In this document: positions 24,651 through 33,543 of the stretch, in pieces
Layout of the letters: each line of letters begins with the position of its first letter
How positions within the stretch are numbered: position 1 is the stretch's first letter
Source: Flavobacteriales bacterium
Lineage (GTDB): Bacteria; Bacteroidota; Bacteroidia; Flavobacteriales_F; PHOS-HE28
Length of the DNA: 64,000 nucleotides
Direction: 5' to 3'
NCBI GenBank assembly: GCA_019912395.1
Contig: JAIOIH010000001.1
Span: 1 to 64,000 of the forward strand
The notes under the pieces: generated by a model
Seen by the model: only the letters and a program-made list of their open reading frames with translations
What the model was told of the DNA's origin: nothing
Databases searched by the model: none
Position numbers and translations under genes: made by a program

Positions 24651-26074
24651 GCGCTGCGAAAGTCGGACATTTCCAACAACCTTCTTCCCCAAGCGGTTTG
24701 CGTCAACGCCAAGCAGGCGGCCAACACCACCAACCAGGCCACGCGGGACTGTAGCCGATCGTACACGTTGGCCAAGCTGGCGGTGACCACCGCGTTCAAC
24801 ACCACCCACGTCAGGAGCAGGGGTATCAATGTCCGTAGTTGTGAGTGTGCCATCCAGTTCCGCCGGATCCAGAGCAACACACAGACGGCCAATAGCAGGG
24901 CGAGCTGTACCACGCGGTTGCTGACCCCCAGGTCCCTCCACGCACCATTGTTCTGTAGGGAACTGTTGTAGGTGGAGAGTTCCCATGGCAAGCGGTCCGC
25001 AACTTCGCGGTGGGGTGCGGAGCCAAGCTGGTAAGACGAAAGTCCCGATGCGGCGTTCACTTGGAACAGCTGGGTGATGGACGCAACGAGGCTGCTGCGG
25101 AGGAAGCGGCCCAGGTACACCGGATCGGTGAGCAGGTCGTGTACCACGGGAGCCAGAAGCGTGTCGGCCACGGTCATTTTCGGCCCCATCTTGGTGGTGA
25201 TGCTGTTGTCGCCCCAGATAAAATCCACGGGCACCATCGGAAGCTCGTCCTTGTAGGGGCAGATCGCATAGTTGCGGTCGCCGCAATGTTCGCTCAGGAA
25301 ATCGGCAAGCAGATTGTTCTCGCAAAGGCGGGCGGAAAGGAAGACGTTCGCGCTGGGGGAGAACACAGGCCGCATGCCGTTCTGCCCGTTGAACCAAGCG
25401 ATGAAAGCGACCCCCGATACCAGCACCAATGCCATTCCACCGAGGTTCGGCCAAAAGCGCGGCCATGCACGCCTGCTATTCCATGGCAAATGGATCAGTG
25501 CCATGCCCACCAACAGCAGGGCGGCCATGGCCACATGCGCATTGTGGGTGATCAGGAAGAAGAACAGGCAGACCCACAGGACGCCGCGCTTCACCCTACC
25601 CAGCTCCGGCGCGCGGAAGAGCAGGTAGAGGATCAACGCGATCATCGGCGTGAAGATGTCCGGCATGATCTGCGCGGCATACCACGGCATGCTGGTACAA
25701 AGCACCAGGACGAGGACCAACAACAGGTGCGTACGCCAAAGCACTACCTGCGCGGGTAGCACCTTCCGCAGCGTCTCCCAGAGCAGCCAGGCCAGCATGC
25801 CCGACTGGAAGAGCACCACTGTCCACAGCGTGCTCTGCCACGTGACGGCCCGGATGATGAGGCTATAGCCTATCGGGCGGTCCGGTGGTGGTTCCAGTAG
25901 AAAGGCCTCGCGGATATAGGTGCCGGAATCCGAGAAGACCAACGGATAGCGGTTGTAGAAGGCCAGGGCACCGATCAGGAAGGTTGTGCCGATCAAGTAA
26001 AGCAGCCGACGCAAATAACTTAGCCTTGGGCCCATTTGATCCATCAAGTCAGACCGGCGGCTGTTGGAATCCAT
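24647..26074 (-). CDS. Multi-spanning membrane protein, GT-C-like
   Basis: About 475 residues with some ten transmembrane helices. The first loop, YPLVFSDSGTYIREAF, has the Asp-rich position seen in predicted GT-C transferases. The long loop (about 205-330) holds NNLLADFLSEHCGDRNYAIC and WGDNSITTKMGPKM. It overlaps the GT2 start by four bases (ATGA) and the upstream GT83-type gene by about 26 bases if the start at 26074 is right. A start at 26044, just after the upstream stop, is equally possible. It is part of the glycan operon. Its exact sugar is unknown and the class is inferred from topology and neighbours. Confidence 0.72.
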   Translation of the reverse strand: MDSNSRRSDLMDQMGPRLSYLRRLLYLIGTTFLIGALAFYNRYPLVFSDSGTYIREAFLLEPPPDRPIGYSLIIRAVTWQSTLWTVVLFQSGMLAWLLWETLRKVLPAQVVLWRTHLLLVLVLVLCTSMPWYAAQIMPDIFTPMIALILYLLFRAPELGRVKRGVLWVCLFFFLITHNAHVAMAALLLVGMALIHLPWNSRRAWPRFWPNLGGMALVLVSGVAFIAWFNGQNGMRPVFSPSANVFLSARLCENNLLADFLSEHCGDRNYAICPYKDELPMVPVDFIWGDNSITTKMGPKMTVADTLLAPVVHDLLTDPVYLGRFLRSSLVASITQLFQVNAASGLSSYQLGSAPHREVADRLPWELSTYNSSLQNNGAWRDLGVSNRVVQLALLLAVCVLLWIRRNWMAHSQLRTLIPLLLTWVVLNAVVTASLANVYDRLQSRVAWLVVLAACLALTQTAWGRRLLEMSDFRSA

Positions 26075-27626
26075 TTCCGTCTGTTCGGTAATAAAGCACA
26101 CCAGGAGGCATCTCAGCTTCCACACCTTCCGGCGGATCTACAATGATCACTTTGCGACCCAAGGCCAACAAGGATTTCACCAACTCTGCCGAAGGAACCA
26201 GTAAGGTCGCCTGGCAGTCATGGAAATACATCATGTTCATGCAGGCCGGAAACGGGACATTGTATATGACCACACCAGTGCTTTGCCCAGGACTCATGAA
26301 CTCGGCGAGGTGATCGATCACTTCAAGGTTATGCAGATTGCTCCCGCGCAATGACCAGATGAACGCATCATGCCTTGCTTGTTCCGTATGCCATTTTTGA
26401 ATGCGCTCCACATCCACCATGGCCCCCGCAGCCAAAAGCATCAATCCCATCATGAGCGCATTTTGTGCTTTGTGCGAAGCCAGTGGCAAGGAGACCCATT
26501 TGATCAAATGGGCAAGTCCAACAAAAAAGAAGGGGATGACCACCATGGGGAAGGCGCTCATCTTGGTTGCTGCCGCGGAATAAAAACCATAGGTTACCAA
26601 AACGCTTACCCATGCCATTGTGCGAAGCTCCCTGTTCCTGGTCATTGCGATGCACAATACCAATGCACCGAACATGAGCCAGTTTGGGAAGGCATGGAAT
26701 TGATCACGAATGGACTGGAGGTAATAATCCGGATTACCACCATGCTGTTCAACGACCGTTGTAAAGTGCAAAGCGTTCAGATCCATTTCGTGGGCCATGA
26801 CCACCGGGAAGCGCATCCATGCGCTGATCTGCCAAGGGATGGCAACGACAAGTCCGGTCAGGAAGGAGATGGTCATCCAACGTAGTTCTTTCGCACGTCC
26901 CTCACGCCGGGTCATGGCCACTACAGCCCATCCACCCATCAACAAGAACCCCGGAAGCCATTTGGTCAGTACAGCACAGCCCATGAAGAGCCCGATCGCC
27001 ACGGATTTCCACGTGGACATGGAACCCCGCCACCGCATCCATCCCCAGAAGGCTCCACCAACAAGGGAAATGAAAATGGCATCATTATGATCAAGCGTGA
27101 CCGCACCAATGATCAGCATCATGATCCAATATGACCAGGCCATGAGCATCGCCGCAATGAAGGCCACAGTACGCCCATGCATGGCACGGGCGATACCATG
27201 GGTGAAGAATACCAGCGCAGTGGTGAACAGAACGCTGGGCAGGCGCAATGCGAAGATCGTATTACCGAACACTTTGATGGAGATGGCCATCATCCATAGG
27301 AAAAATGGCTGCTTGTGTAGCCATATATGTGTACGGTCCCAAGACTCAATGCCCAGTTCCATCGCCATGTCCGAGTACAGCATCGGCGTGAACGGGTGGC
27401 TGGCCATATGCTTGGCGACAACGGCATGGACGCTTTCGTCCCAACTGTTCAGGAACGGGTCTAATTGGGCCACCATGAGCCGCATGGAAAAAGCTGCCAG
27501 AAGGATCAGGCCCAATGCCCAGCCATCCTTCTCCCTCAAATGCGCATAAACCGCAGCCAAGCAGGCCAGCACCGAACCTGCGATCACCGCTTGGTCCAAG
27601 GGGCTGAAGTACGATCCAAACATCAC
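26049..27626 (-). CDS. ArnT/PMT-type membrane glycosyltransferase (GT83/GT39-like)
   Basis: About 525 residues, with ten or more membrane helices and the GT-C signature of the ArnT/PMT_2 family in the first periplasmic loop: LNSWDESVHAVVAKHM (D63-E64), followed by WLHKQPFFLWMMA and FALRLPSVLF. A C-terminal soluble part (about 400-525) contains LATLLVPSAELVKSLL-like alpha/beta sequence. It transfers a sugar from polyprenyl phosphate to a lipid, glycan or protein acceptor in the periplasm. The start is GTG at 27626 or the ATG one codon later. The relic of an scoB tail ends 29 bases before it, the same relation that the intact scoB has to the next GT-C gene. Confidence 0.88.
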   Translation of the reverse strand: MMFGSYFSPLDQAVIAGSVLACLAAVYAHLREKDGWALGLILLAAFSMRLMVAQLDPFLNSWDESVHAVVAKHMASHPFTPMLYSDMAMELGIESWDRTHIWLHKQPFFLWMMAISIKVFGNTIFALRLPSVLFTTALVFFTHGIARAMHGRTVAFIAAMLMAWSYWIMMLIIGAVTLDHNDAIFISLVGGAFWGWMRWRGSMSTWKSVAIGLFMGCAVLTKWLPGFLLMGGWAVVAMTRREGRAKELRWMTISFLTGLVVAIPWQISAWMRFPVVMAHEMDLNALHFTTVVEQHGGNPDYYLQSIRDQFHAFPNWLMFGALVLCIAMTRNRELRTMAWVSVLVTYGFYSAAATKMSAFPMVVIPFFFVGLAHLIKWVSLPLASHKAQNALMMGLMLLAAGAMVDVERIQKWHTEQARHDAFIWSLRGSNLHNLEVIDHLAEFMSPGQSTGVVIYNVPFPACMNMMYFHDCQATLLVPSAELVKSLLALGRKVIIVDPPEGVEAEMPPGVLYYRTDGNGFQQPPV

Positions 27627-27655
27627 GGGGCCGGATGCAGATCAGTGTGCAGACC

Positions 27656-27730
27656 TTACACCTCCATCTCCTTCACCCCGTCCGGAACCACCAACCGCCC
27701 TTCCGTCTTCCCTTGGATCTCCTCCATGTT
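27656..27730 (-). pseudogene. Relic of the 3' end of an scoB-like gene
   Basis: The minus strand reads NMEEIQGKTEGRLVV then PDGVKEMEV and a TAA stop. The C terminus of the intact ScoB encoded at 30103 reads SVEEIKSKTEGRLVV then EGEVKEMVF and stop. About 17 of 24 residues agree and the stop is in the same place. Only the last ~25-30 codons survive. It sits directly upstream of the GT83-type gene. The protein-level match is better than the DNA match, so it looks like an old or foreign homologue rather than a fresh duplication. Confidence 0.8.
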
Positions 27731-28154
27731 CCCGCAGGGCTGGGAGAAAACTCCGTGAATTGATGCACATCCGGACAAACTTAGTATTTCCACGAAGGTT
27801 TCGGCCTGCCGTTCACATTATGAGGGCGTTCCGCCCAAATGTAGTCAGCGAAGAAATGGCTGTGTGACTTCTCCCAAAGAGCGGGTCCCATTATTGGCAA
27901 AGCATGTTCATTGTACGGATACGTAGATCGGCAATGTGGTCATGGTGCGGCGTTTCACCGCAAGAACCAACCCTGATCACCAGGGGTCAAGCCCCCAGCA
28001 AGAGGATCGATCAACCACCCACTGTGGAATTATGAGGCGATTGCCCTGTCTTTCTTCGGGGCATCTTCCGAGCATTGCGACTTGGACGATCGATGTTCGG
28101 CAGATCGTGTTGGGGCGGATCAGGGTCGTTGAATGTGCATTGGCCAGACCCGTG
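27731..28154. other. Gene-free spacer inside the glycan operon
   Basis: About 420 bases with no supported gene and a locally lower G+C than its surroundings. The first ~30 bases may extend the scoB-tail relic (minus-strand QPCGNM against APGVSV). The rest shows no motif I recognise. It could carry an internal promoter for the downstream glycosyltransferase genes. Confidence 0.5.
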
Positions 28155-30083
28155 TCAATGTATCACGCTTAGCACCATGTCGTCCAGATACATCACGTTG
28201 AGGTCGAACATGGGCCATGCGCTCATCTGCACGGTATCCCCGGGCAACAAGTCCACCATGGGAACCAACGATACTGCGAGCTTGGCCCATTGACCAGGAT
28301 ATCTGGCCTCCAACGTCGGCCCCATATTGCTCATGGCCAATTCCTGTTGACCTCGTGCCACACGTAATACCAGAGCGATCCAATTATTGGCTTCGGGTTG
28401 GAGGGTGCTGCCAGTACCATAGATAAGGACCATGCCCGCCGGAATAGTGTCGGGCACGACCCAATAGATACGGTTGGTTGAACGGGTAGCTGCATCAAAC
28501 CGTACCGAAAAACGCCCGCTTACATGTTGCTCATTGCTGCGGCCTATCACATCCGGGGCCTCCATGTCCAGCACTATACGCTCCGCTTTCCTGTGGAGCG
28601 CACGCATCCGCTTGTCACGGTACAGGTCCGTGCCGGTGGCGGCGGAATGGTATAGCAACTCCCAATTCAACGGATCCACCTGGTCCTGTCCGTCACTCTC
28701 CACGATGTAATAGTCGGCGGTCGCGAACGGCTTGGGGTATTCTCTGGGGGTCGCCATCAGCCATTGCATGTTATCCCGGACCTGATAATAGGGGAGGCAG
28801 CCCCAACTTTCGAAACTGGTGGACAGCGAGACCACGGGACGGTCTTTGCCGAGCGGCAGATGGTCATGGGAGATCAGTGCAAGCATTTTCGATACTTCCC
28901 CTTCCGGCTTCCATTCAACGCAATGGGTGAGGTTAGCGCTTCGAGCCATGTGCAACAGCAAGGGTAGGGCGAGCACTGTGCCCAAGGCCCCGGGGGTGAA
29001 TGATCCTCTTGGCCACGCCACCAAGCCTGAGACCGGGACGAAAAGGATCAACGGGACCAAGTACAGGGCAGTGCGGTCCTTGGGAAAGGGTGTATCGAAA
29101 AGAACGTGTTGCAACATATTGAAGGCTATGCAGGCCCCTGTCACGCAGGCCCCGAAAAGCATTACCTGCAGTTCTTTCATCCACCTGCCTCGCCAAGCCG
29201 AGAACACCACGGCCGTAACACATACTACGGCGAATGCAAAGAACACCAGCAGGATGCTTCGTGCCGGCCATCCATAGTGGACCAGGTACATGAGTTTTTC
29301 GGCAAGCGAGTTGAGCGCACAATCCCAGATCGAACCACAACCGAAGAAAAGGGATCCACCCTGGGAGAGAGCGATGGCGGATGGCAAGGTGGCGGCCAAT
29401 CCCAGAGCGGTGCCCGCTGCCACCACCCCCAAATGCCTCTTGGAGGTACCTTGGCCTCGCAAGGTGTCCATTCCCCACAGGGCGGCAAAAGCAGTGGCCA
29501 GCGCCAATAGGTAGTTGATCATGATAAGGTTGGACAGCGCCGACAACGCGGCCGTGAGCATGGCCAAGGCGAGCCATTTCAACTGCCTGCCCTCCGTGAA
29601 ATACCGGGTGAACATCCATAGGGAAAGCATCATCCAGCCAATGGCAAGGCCATACCCTCGGGCAAGTGAAAAGAAATCCAGCAGATATGGATCAAGGTTC
29701 AGGACGAGGAAAGCCGTAATGGACACGATGTAGTAAGGCGACCGTAATGCGATCCGGGCGGTTGCATATAGAAAGACCGCATGAGCCAATAAATTGGGCA
29801 ATCTCAAGGATAGCTCGCTATTCCCAAAAAGGTGGCTGGCCGCGATCATGCCCCACACATTGAGCATATGGTGATTGGCCCCCATCGCGTCAAAGGCGTT
29901 CTGGAAGTATACACGGGGGATGACGTAATGGAGAAAGCTCCAGCTCTCATCCCAGGTGAATGACACCGTGATGGCGCGGACCACCGAGTAGCACAGCAGT
30001 ACTACCGCGCAACAGAGTATGGTCGTTCGCGCAGCCAAGCGCTGGCCTTCAGGCGGAGTTATTGGCAAGTGTTCCATGGCCAA
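28155..30083 (-). CDS. GT-C membrane glycosyltransferase with C-terminal beta domain
   Basis: A 642-residue protein with about ten transmembrane segments in the first 400 residues. The GT-C acidic motif is in the first periplasmic loop, SFTWDESWSFLHYV (D45-E46), followed by ANHHMLNVW and LSLRLPNLLAH, as in PMT_2-type enzymes. The C-terminal ~115 residues form a predicted beta-sandwich (RFSVRFDAATRSTNRIYWV to the end), possibly carbohydrate-binding. It starts 19 bases after the scoB stop, in the same operon. It shares length, motif position and C-terminal plan with the protein encoded at 30771, so the two are probably paralogues. Confidence 0.82.
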   Translation of the reverse strand: MAMEHLPITPPEGQRLAARTTILCCAVVLLCYSVVRAITVSFTWDESWSFLHYVIPRVYFQNAFDAMGANHHMLNVWGMIAASHLFGNSELSLRLPNLLAHAVFLYATARIALRSPYYIVSITAFLVLNLDPYLLDFFSLARGYGLAIGWMMLSLWMFTRYFTEGRQLKWLALAMLTAALSALSNLIMINYLLALATAFAALWGMDTLRGQGTSKRHLGVVAAGTALGLAATLPSAIALSQGGSLFFGCGSIWDCALNSLAEKLMYLVHYGWPARSILLVFFAFAVVCVTAVVFSAWRGRWMKELQVMLFGACVTGACIAFNMLQHVLFDTPFPKDRTALYLVPLILFVPVSGLVAWPRGSFTPGALGTVLALPLLLHMARSANLTHCVEWKPEGEVSKMLALISHDHLPLGKDRPVVSLSTSFESWGCLPYYQVRDNMQWLMATPREYPKPFATADYYIVESDGQDQVDPLNWELLYHSAATGTDLYRDKRMRALHRKAERIVLDMEAPDVIGRSNEQHVSGRFSVRFDAATRSTNRIYWVVPDTIPAGMVLIYGTGSTLQPEANNWIALVLRVARGQQELAMSNMGPTLEARYPGQWAKLAVSLVPMVDLLPGDTVQMSAWPMFDLNVMYLDDMVLSVIH

Positions 30084-30102
30084 GGCCTACGAACCGCCCG
30101 GC

Positions 30103-30759
30103 TCAGAACACCATCTCCTTCACCTCGCCCTCCACCACCAATCGACCTTCTGTTTTCGACTTAATCTCCTCCACACTAACCCCCGGTGCGCGTTCGGTCA
30201 GCTTGAAGCCTTCCGGTGTCACCTCGAACATGCCGAGGTCGGTGATGATGCGTTTTACGCAGCCAACGCCGGTGAGGGGCAGGGAGCATTTTTTCAGCAG
30301 CTTGCTGTCGCCGTGCTTGTTGGTGTGCATCATGCAGACGATGATGTTCTGTGCGCTGGCCACCAGGTCCATGGCACCGCCCATGCCCTTCACCATTTTG
30401 CCGGGGATCTTCCAACTGGCAATGTCGCCGTTGTCCGCCACCTCCATCGCGCCGAGCACGGTGAGGTTGACCTTCTGCGCACGGATCATGGCGAAGCTGG
30501 TGGCGCTGTCGAAGATCGCCGAGCCGGGCAGCAGCGTCACGGTCTGCTTGCCGGCGTTGATCAGGTCGGCGTCCTCTTCTCCTTCGTAAGGGAAGGGCCC
30601 CATGCCGAGCAGTCCATTCTCGCTCTGCAGCGTCACGTTGATATCGGGTGGGATGTGGTTGGCCACCAGCGTGGGGATGCCGATGCCGAGGTTCACGTAG
30701 TAGCCGTCCTGCAATTCGCGGGCGATGCGCTTCGCGATCTGGTTCTTGTCCAATGCCAT
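30103..30759 (-). CDS. scoB: 3-oxoacid CoA-transferase subunit B
   Basis: A 218-residue beta subunit of succinyl-CoA:3-ketoacid CoA-transferase, which moves CoA between succinyl-CoA and acetoacetate or similar 3-oxoacids. It carries the family's catalytic Glu in QSENGLLGMGPFP, the glycine loop GIGIPTLVANHI, and GMGGAMDLVASAQ. The length is normal. The alpha-subunit gene lies upstream on the same strand but is separated by a complete glycosyltransferase gene, whereas the two subunits are usually adjacent. The start lies 11 bases after the stop of that inserted gene. A second, degenerate copy of the C-terminal codons lies at 27656. Confidence 0.95.
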   Translation of the reverse strand: MALDKNQIAKRIARELQDGYYVNLGIGIPTLVANHIPPDINVTLQSENGLLGMGPFPYEGEEDADLINAGKQTVTLLPGSAIFDSATSFAMIRAQKVNLTVLGAMEVADNGDIASWKIPGKMVKGMGGAMDLVASAQNIIVCMMHTNKHGDSKLLKKCSLPLTGVGCVKRIITDLGMFEVTPEGFKLTERAPGVSVEEIKSKTEGRLVVEGEVKEMVF

Positions 30760-30770
30760 TTCAAGTTCGC

Positions 30771-32609
30771 TTATTGATCGCCAATATCGTCATCTTTCAG
30801 GGAAGCTTCAGGCACGGGTCCATTGTCCACCAGATGGATCCGCACGCGGCCCGAGCAGGAATACCAAAGCCCGCCGGGATTCCAGAGGTAGACCACCACG
30901 CGTTGCGCGTCCATCGGTACGCACGGTATGCGGCGCACTACATGGATGCTGTCGCTGCGGGCGGGACTTCGCATGAACTGGAACAGCACGTCGTTCCGGT
31001 GTCCGGTGGTGTCCGATGCATTGGTCTCCACCACAAGGTCGCCGGTCATGGGTTCGTGGTCCGGCCGGAGCACCATGTTCAGTTCCACCAGAAAGGAGCG
31101 TCCTTGGACGCTCCGGATCGCCGGATGCCAGAGCTCCTTGAATTCCGCGTCGGAGCGCTCGCCGGTGAAGGTGCTGTCGAGCAACAGGGTAGTGGAGATG
31201 TTCTGTTCGTGCGCATAAAGGGCCAGCTTTCCGCTCGGAGCCATTGTCACTTCATGGTACCCCGCAGGAACGGAATCGCGTTGCGGTTCGATCAGGAGCA
31301 GGTCCTCCCCGCCGTGCGGGAAAGCGGAGACATCGACCGCGTTCAGGTGGAGGTCGCGTTGGCGCAGCCCGAAGCCCCAGCACGCCGGCATCTGGTGATG
31401 GGCACCGATGGTGAGCAGGCGAGGCGATCGGGCTTGTTGGGTTGCCGCAGCGTGGAAGATCGCATCGGGGATGGCCTGTTCGGGCCAGTACGTGGTAGTG
31501 CGGAGGTTGGCGGTGGCGATGGTGCGCAGCGGGAAGGCCAAGAGTACCAAGGCGAGCCATTTCCACGCAGGTGTTGACACCGCCTGCCGGTCCAGCGCGA
31601 ACGCGAACAGGAGGAGGAAGAGCGGCACCCACTGCAGTGCCGTCCGGTCCTCCGGGTAGAGGGTCCCGTTCCAATGGAAGAGGATCACCCTCCCCAGCAC
31701 ATCCGCCCACAGCAGGCCCGTGGCAACGATCAGCGCCCATTTCGGGAAGCCAGGTCCAGGTGCTCGGACCGCCCTCCATGCGACGAATGTTCCGGCAAGG
31801 ACGATCAGCACTACTGCACCTTCGGCAAGCAGCCTCGATCCCCCGAACATCGCATGCAGCAGCGAGGGGAGCGTGGCACCCAGGATTCCGTTGGCGCTCC
31901 CGTAGTAGAGCGCCCCATGCACGGAGAGCGCTTGCGCGTATGCTGCGGCAAGGAGGAACGGTCCGGCGCCAAGGAGCAGCCAGCCTGCGATCCTTAAAAT
32001 CAGTGGCCTCACTTGCATTGGCCGGCGGAGGATGACCACTGCCGTAATGGCGAGCACGGCGGCCCAGAGCGTGATCAAGCTCAAGGAACTGAACGTGGCA
32101 CCGGCCGCCGCCAAAAGGGTGAGCAAGAGCCTCTTCGTGGTCCGTTCCTCCAACAGTGCGCACAGCTCGTAGAGCGCCATCGTCCAGAAGGCCAAGGTGA
32201 GGCCATAGCCGCGGAAGAGCGAGAAGAAATCCAGCAGAAAGGGCATCAGCAGCAGCGCGGCCCAAAGGCACCAGCGGATCATCGGTGTCCGCAGCCGAAG
32301 GCCCCAGTGCCATGCGTAGGCCGCATAGATCAGGAAGGCCAGCACGCTGGGCAAACGCAACGCCCATGCCTTGAGGCCGAACGCGGAATAGCTCAGCCAC
32401 GCCAACGCGGTGCAGAGCAGGTGGTTGCCCGCGTCCCAGTGGGCTTGGAAGGGCAGGAAATTATCCGTTTCCACGTACACGAAGAAGGTCATTGCTTCAT
32501 CGTGCGTCACGGGCACCAGTACCGCGCGAGCAAGGACGTAGGCCAGAACAACCGCGGAAAGCAGGAGGAACGCGATGCGCTCCGTGCGGGGAGTGATGCC
32601 CGCCAACAT
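30771..32609 (-). CDS. GT-C membrane glycosyltransferase inserted between scoA and scoB
   Basis: A 612-residue protein with about ten transmembrane segments (to about residue 380), the GT-C acidic motif VPVTHDEAMTFFVYV (D37-E38) in the first loop, then AGNHLLCTALAWL and WALRLPSVLAFL. The C-terminal ~110 residues look like a beta-sandwich (GRSFLVELNMVLRPDHEP onward). It resembles the protein encoded at 28155 in plan and length. It lies 4 bases after the scoA stop and 11 bases before the scoB start, so all three must be read from one transcript. A periplasmic glycosyltransferase has no obvious role in ketoacid metabolism, so its position is best read as an insertion. Confidence 0.82.
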   Translation of the reverse strand: MLAGITPRTERIAFLLLSAVVLAYVLARAVLVPVTHDEAMTFFVYVETDNFLPFQAHWDAGNHLLCTALAWLSYSAFGLKAWALRLPSVLAFLIYAAYAWHWGLRLRTPMIRWCLWAALLLMPFLLDFFSLFRGYGLTLAFWTMALYELCALLEERTTKRLLLTLLAAAGATFSSLSLITLWAAVLAITAVVILRRPMQVRPLILRIAGWLLLGAGPFLLAAAYAQALSVHGALYYGSANGILGATLPSLLHAMFGGSRLLAEGAVVLIVLAGTFVAWRAVRAPGPGFPKWALIVATGLLWADVLGRVILFHWNGTLYPEDRTALQWVPLFLLLFAFALDRQAVSTPAWKWLALVLLAFPLRTIATANLRTTTYWPEQAIPDAIFHAAATQQARSPRLLTIGAHHQMPACWGFGLRQRDLHLNAVDVSAFPHGGEDLLLIEPQRDSVPAGYHEVTMAPSGKLALYAHEQNISTTLLLDSTFTGERSDAEFKELWHPAIRSVQGRSFLVELNMVLRPDHEPMTGDLVVETNASDTTGHRNDVLFQFMRSPARSDSIHVVRRIPCVPMDAQRVVVYLWNPGGLWYSCSGRVRIHLVDNGPVPEASLKDDDIGDQ

Positions 32610-32613
32610 GTGG

Positions 32614-33312
32614 TCAGGCCCGTTGTCTCACGGTGCGTTGCTCGATGCGCTTCTCGTAGTCCTTCCCTTGGAAGATGCGGTGTACGAAGATGCCGGGTGT
32701 GTGGACATGGTCCGGGTCGATGGCGCCGGGTTCCACCAAGTGCTCCACCTCCGCGATGGTGATGGTGCCGGCCATGGCCATCATGGGGTTGAAGTTGCGT
32801 GCGGTGTGCCGGAAGACCAGGTTGCCGTTGGTATCGCCCTTCCAGGCTTTCACCAAGGCGAAATCCGCACGGAGCCAGCGCTCCATCACGTACATCTTGC
32901 CGTCGAACTCCCGGGTCTCCTTGCCTTCGGCCACCTCGGTACCGTAGCCCGCCGGGGTGAAGAATGCGGGAATGCCTGAACCACCGGCGCGGCAGCGTTC
33001 AGCCAATGTGCCCTGCGGAATGAGGTCCACTTCCAGCTCACCGCTCAGCATCTGCCGCTCGAACTCCGCGTTCTCGCCCACATAGCTCGCGATCATCTTC
33101 TTGATCTGCTTCGACTTCAGCAGCAGGCCCAGGCCGAAGTCATCCACCCCGGCGTTGTTGCTGATGCACGTAAGGCCCTTCACGCCGCTGCGTGCGAGCG
33201 CCGCGATCAGGTTCTCCGGGATGCCGCAGAGGCCGAAGCCGCCCACCATCAAGGTCATGCCATCCTTCAACCCCATCAGGGCCACGTCGGCATCGGTTAC
33301 TCGCTTGTCCAT
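32614..33312 (-). CDS. scoA: 3-oxoacid CoA-transferase subunit A
   Basis: A 232-residue alpha subunit of the CoA-transferase. Motifs: [15 protein letters not shown] for CoA binding, [14 protein letters not shown], and [21 protein letters not shown]. The ATG at 33312 is preceded at 4 bases by a TATCTTCG box, and on the same strand a TTG lies 23 bases further up, so transcription probably starts a few bases before the start codon. It heads the minus-strand operon that continues through glycosyltransferase genes to at least 28155 and perhaps to 22458. A longer frame upstream is not protein-like. Confidence 0.95.
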   Translation of the reverse strand: MDKRVTDADVALMGLKDGMTLMVGGFGLCGIPENLIAALARSGVKGLTCISNNAGVDDFGLGLLLKSKQIKKMIASYVGENAEFERQMLSGELEVDLIPQGTLAERCRAGGSGIPAFFTPAGYGTEVAEGKETREFDGKMYVMERWLRADFALVKAWKGDTNGNLVFRHTARNFNPMMAMAGTITIAEVEHLVEPGAIDPDHVHTPGIFVHRIFQGKDYEKRIEQRTVRQRA

Positions 33313-33316
33313 GCAG

Positions 33317-33324
33317 CGAAGATA
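33317..33324 (-). promoter_or_regulatory. Probable -7 promoter box for scoA (TATCTTCG)
   Basis: On the minus strand TATCTTCG lies 4 bases before the scoA ATG, with TTG 23 bases upstream as a possible -33 element. This implies a very short or absent leader. Confidence 0.55.
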
Positions 33325-33421
33325 GAAGCAGCGGGTAGGTTTAACCGCAAGGACGCTTCGGCTTGCCGGGACCCCAACGCCACTACAGGGTTTTGTCCGC
33401 AACCGGAGCAGCGCTCTGAAA

Positions 33422-33459
33422 GGTCCATCCGCAATGGACGCAACCGTTTCATCCCGACC
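33422..33459 (-). repeat. Short intergenic sequence shared with 11401-11434
   Basis: The minus strand reads GGTCGGGATGAAACGGTTGC then GTCCATTGCGGATGG, nearly identical to the plus strand at 11401. It lies between the scoA promoter region and the RCC1-repeat gene. Confidence 0.5.
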
Positions 33460-33543
33460 ACCATGGGCAACGGACCGTGTTCCATCATCGTCCTTCGCAC
33501 GCTGGACCAGTGGGCCACCATTCCGCTATTCCGCGAGATCACC

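Noticed and set aside
27936-28172. 78-codon plus-strand frame in the operon spacer
   Set aside because: No domain, no start signal, and composition not like neighbouring genes.
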